Source: Actinomycetes bacterium
GTDB taxonomy: Bacteria; Actinomycetota; Acidimicrobiia; Spongiisociales; UBA4744
Assembly (NCBI GenBank): GCA_024641205.1
Contig: JAHEDM010000204.1
Location: 1 to 5,197 of the forward strand
Length of the DNA: 5,197 nt
Direction of reading: 5' to 3'
The notes beneath the pieces are model-generated. The model searched no databases. It was not told where the DNA came from and worked only from the letters and a program-made list of their open reading frames with translations. Made by a program: the position numbers and the translations under genes. This document shows positions 1-5,083 of this stretch, piece after piece. Position 1 is the stretch's first letter. The number at the start of each line of letters is the position of its first letter.

Positions 1-4
1 TCGA

Positions 5-21
5 GGCCGACCCGGTCGGCC
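5..21. repeat. 17-bp perfect inverted repeat upstream of the nucleotidase gene
   Basis: Two 8-base arms, GGCCGACC (5-12) and GGTCGGCC (14-21), are exact reverse complements around a single central C. As RNA the likely fold is a 6-bp stem (GGCCGA/TCGGCC) with a 5-base loop. No T-run follows on the plus strand. It lies 25 bases before the nucleotidase ATG and covers the place where a -35 element would sit for the -10-like hexamer at 33-38. It could therefore be a repressor operator. It could equally be the terminator hairpin of a gene beyond the left edge. The palindrome is directly visible; its role is not known. Confidence 0.5.
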
Positions 22-32
22 ACCGCTGCATA

Positions 33-38
33 TAGCAT
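33..38 (+). promoter_or_regulatory. Possible -10 element for a leaderless nucleotidase transcript
   Basis: TAGCAT fits the actinobacterial -10 pattern TANNNT. Its last T is followed by 8 bases and then the ATG at 47, so a start site about 7 bases downstream would fall at or next to the ATG. No Shine-Dalgarno sequence is visible between 22 and 46, which agrees with a leaderless mRNA, a common arrangement in Actinomycetota. TANNNT is short and occurs by chance, and no clear -35 hexamer is visible, so this is only a suggestion. Confidence 0.3.
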
Positions 39-46
39 ACGAAACA

Positions 47-1462
47 ATGAGCAACCTTCCCCCCAATCGGGGGATCTTCTGCAACCGAACCATGAACTTC
101 CGCTCGATCAAGGCGATCGGGTACGACCTCGACTACACGCTGGTGCACTACAACACCTATGAGTGGGAGCGGCGCGCCTACCACCACACGAAGTTGCGAC
201 TGGCGGAACGGGGTTGGCCGGTAGCCGACCTGGTATTCGACCCGGACCAGGTGATCCAGGGCCTCACCATCGACCTCGAACTCGGCAACCTTCTCAAGGT
301 GACCCGGTTCGGATATGTGATCCGGGCCTCCCACGGCACCCGATTGCTCGAGTTCGATGAGTTGCGCAGGGCTTATGCCGGTATCGTGGTCGATCTGCGT
401 GAGAACCGCTGGGTCTTCATCAATACCCTCTTTTCCCTTTCTGAGGCATCGTTGTTCGCCCAGCTGGTCGATCTGGCCGACGAAGGAAAGATCCCAGAAG
501 TTGTCGGCTACGAGAACCTCTACCGCACCGTGCGGCGGGCGCTGGATGCTGCTCACATGGAAGGCACTCTCAAGGGTGAGGTTCTGGCCGACCCCGACCG
601 GTTCATCGAGGCCGATCCCAAAGTCGTGCCGATGCTGATCGATCAGCGAGAGGCGGGCAAGCAGTTGATGCTGATCACCAATTCTGAGTGGGAATACGCC
701 GAGAAGATCTTGACGCACGTATTCGATCCTCAATTGCCCGACGGCCAAACCTGGCAGGACCTGTTCGACACGGTGATCGTTTCAGCAGCCAAACCCGATT
801 TCTTCGAGCGTGATCAGCCGCTGTATAGGGTGGTCGACGAGGATCGGGCGTTGCTCAAACCAGCCTTCGGACAGATGGAACCGGGAGGCGTGTATTTCGG
901 CGGCTCTGCCCACCGGGTCGAGACCAGCCTCGGTCTCTCCGGAGACGAAATCCTTTACGTAGGCGACCATCTCTTTGGTGACGTGCATGCCTCCAAGTCG
1001 GCGCTCCGCTGGCGGACCGCCCTCGTCATCCACGAGCTCGAAGCTGAGATCGACGCCCTGGCGGGATTCGCGGAACAGGAAGCCGTGCTGATCGAGCTGA
1101 TGGGCGTAAAAGAGAAACTCGAGGCCGAACAGGCGGAACTGCGTCTCATCCGTCAACGCAATCGATACGCTCCGATCGAGCCGGCCCGCAGCAACCGTAG
1201 CCTCGATCGCGACATCGAAGACGTTCGTACCCGCTTGGCCGAACTCGACGAGGTGATCACCCCTCTGGCCATCGCCGCCGGGGTCCTCAGCAATGATCGC
1301 TGGGGGCTCCTCATGCGGGCCGGAGCGGACAAGAGCCTGTTCGCCCGCCAGGTCGAGCGATACGCCGACGTATACACGTCCCGGGTATCCAACCTTCTCT
1401 ACGCCACCCCCAACGGGTTCTTGCGAGCGTTTCGAAGTCCTCTCCCCCACGACCAGACGTAA
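47..1462 (+). CDS. HAD superfamily 5'-nucleotidase, cytosolic cN-II-like (HAD-IG family)
   Basis: This is probably a cytoplasmic purine-type nucleoside monophosphate phosphatase related to eukaryotic cN-II. The HAD motifs appear in order. Motif I is DLDYT at 27-31, with D27 the nucleophile and D29 the acid/base. Motif II is TNS at 211-213. The motif III lysine is K249 in AAKPDFF. Motif IV is GDHLFGD at 306-312, whose two Asp residues should bind Mg2+. The C-terminus (about 418-469) has the family pattern WGLLMRAG...FARQVERYADVYTSRVSNLLY...LPHD. Residues about 330-405 are rich in Glu, Leu and Arg and are probably helical or coiled coil. At 471 aa it is shorter than human cN-II (561 aa) and fits the bacterial members. 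The ATG at 47 is preferred because family members begin shortly before the motif I strand. The frame stays open to the left edge, so an earlier start cannot be excluded. No Shine-Dalgarno is seen. IMP/GMP preference would be by analogy only. Confidence 0.9.
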   Translation: MSNLPPNRGIFCNRTMNFRSIKAIGYDLDYTLVHYNTYEWERRAYHHTKLRLAERGWPVADLVFDPDQVIQGLTIDLELGNLLKVTRFGYVIRASHGTRLLEFDELRRAYAGIVVDLRENRWVFINTLFSLSEASLFAQLVDLADEGKIPEVVGYENLYRTVRRALDAAHMEGTLKGEVLADPDRFIEADPKVVPMLIDQREAGKQLMLITNSEWEYAEKILTHVFDPQLPDGQTWQDLFDTVIVSAAKPDFFERDQPLYRVVDEDRALLKPAFGQMEPGGVYFGGSAHRVETSLGLSGDEILYVGDHLFGDVHASKSALRWRTALVIHELEAEIDALAGFAEQEAVLIELMGVKEKLEAEQAELRLIRQRNRYAPIEPARSNRSLDRDIEDVRTRLAELDEVITPLAIAAGVLSNDRWGLLMRAGADKSLFARQVERYADVYTSRVSNLLYATPNGFLRAFRSPLPHDQT

Positions 1463-1491
1463 TCGGCCGAACCGGAGGATCGTTTGGACTT

Positions 1492-1511
1492 GTCCGGCGG
1501 GCGGACCTTTT
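1492..1511 (+). terminator. Possible small intrinsic terminator after the nucleotidase gene
   Basis: GTCCG (1492-1496) pairs with CGGAC (1502-1506) around a 5-base loop, then C and TTTT (1508-1511). It lies 29 bases past the nucleotidase stop, in the 101-base gap before the transporter. The stem is only 5 bp and the T-tract has four bases, so it is a weak candidate. If it works, it separates the two genes into different transcription units. Confidence 0.4.
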
Positions 1512-1551
1512 CCTGGCTACCGACCCGCAGCTCCCCTAGTCTCCCGCCGTC

Positions 1552-1559
1552 GGAGGGAG
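1552..1559 (+). promoter_or_regulatory. Strong Shine-Dalgarno of the transporter gene, within potential hairpins
   Basis: GGAGGGAG ends 4 bases before the GTG at 1564 and contains two good anti-16S matches. It fixes the start: an in-frame TAG lies at 1537-1539 and no other start codon falls between it and the GTG. Upstream there are two CTCCC copies (1531-1535 and 1541-1545), each able to pair with GGGAG at 1555-1559. CTCC at 1541-1544 can alternatively pair with GGAG at 1552-1555. The ribosome site may therefore be partly masked. Confidence 0.7.
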
Positions 1560-1563
1560 AGTC

Positions 1564-3261
1564 GTGTCCGAGTCCAGGCCGTCGTTTCGCAATGCGCTCC
1601 GCCACCGTGACTATCGGTGGCTGGCCTCGGCGTTCGTCGTCTCCAATATCGGAAGCTGGGCATACAACGTCGCCTTGATGGTCTGGGTGTTCGATGCAAC
1701 AGGATCCGCCGCCTGGGCCGGAGCAGTGAGCCTGGCTCGTTTCGTGCCTGCCCTCCTCTTCAGCGCCTACGGCGGGGTGCTGGCCGAGCGGTTCGAGCGC
1801 CGCAGCCTCATCGTCACCCTGAACTTGACCTCGGCGGCCACCCACGTCTTGATGGCACTGGTAGTAGCTGCCGACGGTCCGATCATTCTTGCGCTGGTGC
1901 TCGCCGCCCTCGGCACGATCCAGGGCACCATCTACGAACCGGCCATCATCGCCCTGACCCCCGAGATCGTCGGCGAGACCGATCTGGCGGCCGCCAACTC
2001 GCTCAACAGCCTGATCGACAACGCGGCGATCATCGCCGGTCCCGCCATCGGCGCGCTGCTGCTGCTGTGGTTCGACCCCTCTGTCACACTCCTCATCAAC
2101 GCAGCCACCTTCATCTACGCAGCCGCAGCCGCCCGCATGGTTCGGACCCGGAGTCAACCAAGCGACGTCACCGAAGGCGGCCGGAAGGGACCGCTTGGCC
2201 AAATGGCCGTCGGGCTGAAAGCGCTGGCCGGGTCGAGCACAGCCCGCCTGCTGGCCGGATTCAGCGTTCTGGCCAGCTTCTACTACGGCACAGACACCGT
2301 GCTGTTTGTCGTATTGAGCGAGAACAACCTGGGCACAGGACCGGAGGGATTCGGCTATCTCCTCACGGCTCTCGGGGTCGGCGGAATCATCGCCGCTCCC
2401 CTGGTGAACAAACTGGGCAGCTCGGCCCGGTTGGGCACAGTGATCGCGCTCGGGATGATCGTCTACACCGTGCCGACCGCCCTCATGGTTGTCGTCTCCG
2501 ACCCATCGGTTGCTTTCGCCCTCCAGGTGGTGCGCGGCGCCGGGACTCTGGTGGTCGACGTTCTGGCGCTCACGGCCTTGCAACGCACCTTGCCTCCCTA
2601 TCTGGTGGCCCGGGTGTACGGGGTGTTCATCGCCCTGGTCCTGACCGCCATCTCGCTTGGCGCAGCCGTCACGCCGGTACTGCTGTCACTTTTTGGGCTC
2701 ACCGGCACCTTGTTGATCTACGGAGTGGGCACCCCGTTCGTGGTACTCCTCGGCTATCCGCGCCTGCTGCACATCGATCGGCTGGCCAAACAGCGCCTGG
2801 AGGAACTGCAGCCGAAGCTCCGGGCCCTCGAGGCCAGCCCACTTTTTTCGGCGCTCGGCCGGGCCAACCTGGAGCACCTGGCGGCGGCTGCCACCGAGAT
2901 CAGCGCACCGATCGAGACCCTGATCATCCGCCAGGGCGACCAGGCAGACGCGATGTACCTCATCGAAGAAGGTGCGGTGGCCGTCACCGTCAGAGGAGAG
3001 GACGGGCAACACCACCCGGTGGCGGAGTTAACGGCCGGCGACTATTTCGGCGAAATCGCTCTCCTCGACAGCGTTCCCCGCACCGCAGATGTGCGGGTGG
3101 TGGAGGATTGCCTGCTCTTCAAGATCGATCGGGACACCTTCCTCTCGGCGGCCGGCCAGAACCCCGGCACCGGTTTCCTCGACCGCGCCCGCCACCGCAC
3201 AGCCCACACCATGCAGATCGCCGCCCCGTTGCGCATCGCTGACGACCTCGTCGACGAGTAG
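1564..3261 (+). CDS. MFS transporter with C-terminal cyclic nucleotide-binding domain
   Basis: This is an integral membrane transporter fused to a cytoplasmic ligand-sensing domain. Residues about 15-400 hold roughly 12 hydrophobic segments in two halves, divided by a polar loop near 193-225. The loop after TM2 carries the MFS-type signature GGVLAERFERR at 70-80. The overall look is of EntS/MFS_3-type exporters. A charged linker helix (about 402-422) joins to a cNMP-binding fold at about 425-530. Its phosphate-binding cassette is GDYFGEIALLDSVPRTADV (492-510), with the conserved Glu497 and Arg506 both present, so it should be able to bind cAMP or cGMP. Thr507 after the Arg is the residue type often linked to cGMP tolerance in eukaryotic domains; that extension to this protein is inference. 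The tail (531-565) has no recognised motif. There is no helix-turn-helix, so it is not a CRP-type regulator. The substrate cannot be told from sequence. The GTG start is supported by a strong Shine-Dalgarno and an in-frame stop just upstream. Confidence 0.9.
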   Translation: MSESRPSFRNALRHRDYRWLASAFVVSNIGSWAYNVALMVWVFDATGSAAWAGAVSLARFVPALLFSAYGGVLAERFERRSLIVTLNLTSAATHVLMALVVAADGPIILALVLAALGTIQGTIYEPAIIALTPEIVGETDLAAANSLNSLIDNAAIIAGPAIGALLLLWFDPSVTLLINAATFIYAAAAARMVRTRSQPSDVTEGGRKGPLGQMAVGLKALAGSSTARLLAGFSVLASFYYGTDTVLFVVLSENNLGTGPEGFGYLLTALGVGGIIAAPLVNKLGSSARLGTVIALGMIVYTVPTALMVVVSDPSVAFALQVVRGAGTLVVDVLALTALQRTLPPYLVARVYGVFIALVLTAISLGAAVTPVLLSLFGLTGTLLIYGVGTPFVVLLGYPRLLHIDRLAKQRLEELQPKLRALEASPLFSALGRANLEHLAAAATEISAPIETLIIRQGDQADAMYLIEEGAVAVTVRGEDGQHHPVAELTAGDYFGEIALLDSVPRTADVRVVEDCLLFKIDRDTFLSAAGQNPGTGFLDRARHRTAHTMQIAAPLRIADDLVDE

Positions 3262-3268
3262 CGAATCC

Positions 3269-3293
3269 TCCGGGAATAGCCGGTCGACCCGGA
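3269..3293 (+). terminator. Weak hairpin between the transporter and the short reductase
   Basis: TCCGGG (3269-3274) and CCCGGA (3288-3293) can form a 6-bp stem with a 13-base loop, starting 8 bases past the transporter stop. No T-run follows and the next gene starts 15 bases later. It may attenuate transcription, or it may be a chance pairing in GC-rich DNA. The 46-base gap is short enough for the two genes to be cotranscribed. Confidence 0.2.
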
Positions 3294-3307
3294 CGGTTGC
3301 CAAGCCC

Positions 3308-3688
3308 ATGGAACAGCGCATAGTGGACGCACTCGAGAACGGCGGCGTGGTAGATATCACGACCAGCGGGCGAACCACCGGCCTTCCCCGTCGAATCGAG
3401 ATCTTCTTTCATCAACTGGACGGCGGCTATTTCATTACCGGCCGGCCCGGGCGCAAACGAGACTGGTTGGCGAACATGGCCGCTAACCCCGAGTTCACAC
3501 TCCACCTCAAGCGGGGGGTGCAGGCCGATCTGGCGGCAACGGCGACTCCGATTACCGACCCGGATGAACGGGCGGCAATCTTGTTCCGGATCCTCACGGA
3601 GAGTTGGAAAACCACCCCCGAGCAGGCGAAATCGGATCTGCCTGCCTGGATTGAGAAGGCTCCCCTGATTCGGTTTTCCCTAATCTGA
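3308..3688 (+). CDS. Short F420H2-dependent quinone/nitroreductase-like protein (split beta-barrel)
   Basis: This 126-aa soluble protein is probably a deazaflavin (F420)-dependent reductase or F420-binding protein of the Ddn/F420H2_quin_red superfamily. The family-like elements are TSGRTTGLPRRIEIFF at 19-34 (core strands with the G-R-x-x-G-x-P-R-R turn), ITGRPGRKRDWLANMAANP at 43-61 (the strand-turn-helix by which relatives hold the cofactor phosphate), and FTLHLK at 63-68. The C-terminus is PLIRFSLI. It lacks the longer N-terminal helix of classical Ddn (about 150 aa). The ATG at 3308 is chosen because the conserved region begins about 14 residues later. There is no clear Shine-Dalgarno, and GTG at 3323 is an alternative. 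The reading frame runs on upstream inside the transporter gene, but that part is out-of-frame shadow. Substrate unknown. Binding of FMN or heme by a PNPOx-like fold is the main alternative to F420. Confidence 0.8.
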   Translation: MEQRIVDALENGGVVDITTSGRTTGLPRRIEIFFHQLDGGYFITGRPGRKRDWLANMAANPEFTLHLKRGVQADLAATATPITDPDERAAILFRILTESWKTTPEQAKSDLPAWIEKAPLIRFSLI

Positions 3689-4141
3689 TCAGGTGGCTTC
3701 GTGAGGGCCACGCGACAGGCGGATCACCGGCAGGATCCGGTCGGTCTTCTGTTCGTACCCACCGAAGAACGGCATCGCCTTCACCATCTTCGCCCAGGCA
3801 GCCGTTCGTGCTTCGCCCTCGAGAGTGGCGGCGCGAGCCTCATAGAAATCCGCTTTGTTGCGGACCCACACGTTGGGATCGGCATCGATGTTGAGATACC
3901 AGGTGGGGTGATGGTCGGCGCCCCCCTTGGAGGCCACAATGATCAGATCGTCGCCGTCCTCGACACAGACCAAAGGTACTCTCCGGATCTGGCCGGACTT
4001 GCGGCCCCTGAAGTAGAGCAGGAAAACGTGATCGGCGACGGGATGTTCGATCTCGGTGCCGTTGGAGGCAGCGTACCGGCGGGCCTGGTTGGCGACGTAT
4101 TCACTGGGACTGTCCAGGGCTTCGGCTTCGATGGCGTTCAC
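3689..4141 (-). CDS. Ddn-like deazaflavin (F420)-dependent nitroreductase family protein
   Basis: A 150-aa protein, close in length to Mycobacterium tuberculosis Ddn (151 aa), probably reducing quinones or other acceptors with F420H2 in the cytoplasm or at the membrane face. Family motifs are GRKSGQIRRVPL at 46-57, IIVASKGGADHHPTWYLNI at 67-85, the following DADPNVWV at 86-93, and YEQKTDRILPVIRL at 129-142. The A-S-K-G-G...H-P-x-W-Y-x-N run is highly typical of the family and lines the F420 site in relatives. The start is GTG at 4141 (minus strand). AAAGGA lies 9 bases upstream and an in-frame TGA at 4174-4172 leaves no other start codon. A CRP-like palindrome lies 23 bases upstream. The stop codon directly abuts that of the convergent short reductase. 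The phosphatase gene upstream is codirectional with a 76-base gap, so readthrough is possible. Confidence 0.9.
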   Translation of the reverse strand: MNAIEAEALDSPSEYVANQARRYAASNGTEIEHPVADHVFLLYFRGRKSGQIRRVPLVCVEDGDDLIIVASKGGADHHPTWYLNIDADPNVWVRNKADFYEARAATLEGEARTAAWAKMVKAMPFFGGYEQKTDRILPVIRLSRGPHEAT

Positions 4142-4150
4142 GGATTGGAT

Positions 4151-4156
4151 TCCTTT
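4151..4156 (-). promoter_or_regulatory. Shine-Dalgarno fixing the GTG start of the Ddn-like gene
   Basis: Read on the minus strand this is AAAGGA, with 9 bases between it and the GTG at 4141-4139. Together with the in-frame TGA at 4174-4172 it makes this GTG the only credible start. Confidence 0.6.
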
Positions 4157-4164
4157 CGCAAGTC

Positions 4165-4180
4165 TGTGAAGTCAATCACA
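4165..4180. promoter_or_regulatory. CRP/FNR-family operator-like palindrome (TGTGA-N6-TCACA)
   Basis: TGTGA (4165-4169), six bases AGTCAA, then TCACA (4176-4180). Both half-sites match exactly the consensus known for CRP of enterobacteria and of mycobacteria. It lies in the 76-base gap between the phosphatase stop and the Ddn-like start, 23 bases before that GTG on the minus strand. On the minus strand the spacer reads TTGACT, close to a -35 hexamer. I see no matching -10 at 16-18 bases, so the promoter position, and hence activation or repression, is open. Target by position: the Ddn-like gene. The regulator is not in this window. Confidence 0.55.
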
Positions 4181-4217
4181 TAGCCACCGTTAAGCCTTCC
4201 GACCCGCGCAGCCCGGC

Positions 4218-4976
4218 CTAGCGCAGCAGCTGACTTCGCAGAGAGTCGGCCACGCTCTCGTCGATCCCTAAGGAAGTCAGGAGATACCCGTCCACCGACC
4301 CGGCCAGCTGCGCCATTTCATCGTGGGCGGCGTCCAGAAAGGCAACATCGACCAGCAACATGTCCTCGAGCTGCCGGCGAGCTTCGTCCTCGAGTCGCAT
4401 GCCTGCCTGCTCCATCTCCCGGGCGATGCGATCCACCATGGCTGCCTTGCCGGGACCAAGCAACGCGTTCGAGCGCAGGTAATCCTTCTCCACCTCGCTC
4501 CACGCCACCCCCAGGACGGAGAGGAGCAGGGCCGCCCCGATCCCGGTCCGGTCCTTGCCGGTTGCGCAGTGGAACACAAGCGGCCGAGCCTGGGGGTCGG
4601 CCGCCAGCCGGATCAAGGCTGCGAACACGTCGGGGTGGTCACGGATCCCCGACCGGTAGATGGTCTCCCACGACGGGAACGACCGAAAATCGCCGGTTCG
4701 AAACATTTCTTCCATCGAAGCGTTGTCGACCGCGGGCAACAGTCGCAAGGGCCGGTAGTTGACGGCGGCGGGCAAACGATCGGGCCGGGCCGCCGCTTCC
4801 GGTTCCGAACGCAGGTCAACAACGGTGCGGATGCCCAGCTCCTCGAGTCGGTGCAGATCGCGCTGGGTCAAAGCAGAAAAATCACCCGACCGGTACAGCT
4901 GGCCGGAGACCACAGACGATCCATCGGAGGTCGGATAGCCCCCGAGATCTCTGAAGTTTGGCTGACCTTCGAGCAC
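4218..4976 (-). CDS. Tyrosine-protein/lipid phosphatase, PtpB/LipA-like (Y_phosphatase3 type)
   Basis: A 252-aa cytoplasmic cysteine-dependent phosphatase. The active-site loop HCATGKDRTG is at 136-145, with Cys137 the nucleophile and Arg143 the phosphate-binding residue. Lys141-Asp142 within the loop are typical of the PtpB/LipA group, whose members remove phosphate from phosphotyrosine, phosphoserine/threonine and phosphoinositides. The N-terminus carries the family opening NFRDLGGY (7-14) and the strand-turn LYRSGDFSAL (27-36), followed by VVDLRSEPE (52-60). The region after the loop (about 155-235) is helical and fits the lid/helical part of the family. No signal peptide or membrane segment is seen. 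The start is GTG at 4976; the protein then begins just before NFRDLGG as in relatives. The Shine-Dalgarno is poor (GGTGGG, a few bases upstream). A TANNNT hexamer, TAGGCT on the minus strand (5011-5006), could be its -10. Substrate in this organism unknown. Confidence 0.9.
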   Translation of the reverse strand: MLEGQPNFRDLGGYPTSDGSSVVSGQLYRSGDFSALTQRDLHRLEELGIRTVVDLRSEPEAAARPDRLPAAVNYRPLRLLPAVDNASMEEMFRTGDFRSFPSWETIYRSGIRDHPDVFAALIRLAADPQARPLVFHCATGKDRTGIGAALLLSVLGVAWSEVEKDYLRSNALLGPGKAAMVDRIAREMEQAGMRLEDEARRQLEDMLLVDVAFLDAAHDEMAQLAGSVDGYLLTSLGIDESVADSLRSQLLR

Positions 4977-5010
4977 GTGCCCACCGTCTCTGTCACTGGT
5001 GGCGCAGCCT

Positions 5011-5039
5011 ACCGTGGCCTGCCGCGACCACAGGCCGGT
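5011..5039. repeat. Imperfect inverted repeat in the phosphatase upstream region
   Basis: GGCCTG (5016-5021) pairs with CAGGCC (5031-5036) around a 9-base loop. ACC at 5011-5013 and GGT at 5037-5039 extend the stem after a two-base bulge (GT at 5014-5015). It lies 35 bases upstream of the phosphatase start and next to the 10-bp hairpin at 5049-5075. It may be a second terminator hairpin for the SHOCT gene or an operator for the phosphatase. No T-run follows on either strand. Confidence 0.3.
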
Positions 5040-5048
5040 CCTGCGATG

Positions 5049-5075
5049 CCGACCCGGCGCCCAAAGCCGGGTCGG
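5049..5075 (-). terminator. GC-rich 10-bp hairpin after the SHOCT-domain gene
   Basis: CCGACCCGGC (5049-5058) and GCCGGGTCGG (5066-5075) are perfect complements around a 7-base loop. Read on the minus strand it begins 8 bases past the SHOCT gene stop, the expected place for a terminator. No U-tract follows, so it would be of the U-less type proposed for actinobacteria. It separates the SHOCT gene from the phosphatase, about 70 bases further on. Confidence 0.6.
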
Positions 5076-5083
5076 ACGACCGA

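Noticed and set aside
1252..1261. GGTGATCACC palindrome
   Set aside because: It is within the nucleotidase coding sequence, encodes ordinary family residues (EVIT), and a 10-bp palindrome is expected by chance in 5 kb.
782..1450. A 222-codon minus-strand open frame antisense to the nucleotidase
   Set aside because: It lies opposite the conserved motif III/IV and C-terminal blocks of the nucleotidase and has no family features of its own.
2052..2067. Short GCTGCTGCTG run
   Set aside because: It encodes consecutive Leu residues in a transporter membrane segment. This is codon preference, not a functional repeat.
1399..2583. A 394-codon minus-strand open frame antisense to the transporter
   Set aside because: Low-complexity Gly/Gln/Asp/Arg composition, no recognisable motif, and full overlap with a well-supported gene.
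1617..3242. A 541-codon plus-strand open frame overlapping the transporter
   Set aside because: Its translation is rich in Arg, Gly, His and Pro with no domain or hydrophobic pattern, typical of an off-frame reading of GC-rich coding DNA. The transporter frame has clear domains and a strong ribosome-binding site.
3701..4183. A 160-codon plus-strand open frame opposite the Ddn-like gene
   Set aside because: The minus-strand reading has unmistakable family motifs and a Shine-Dalgarno. The plus-strand frame has neither.
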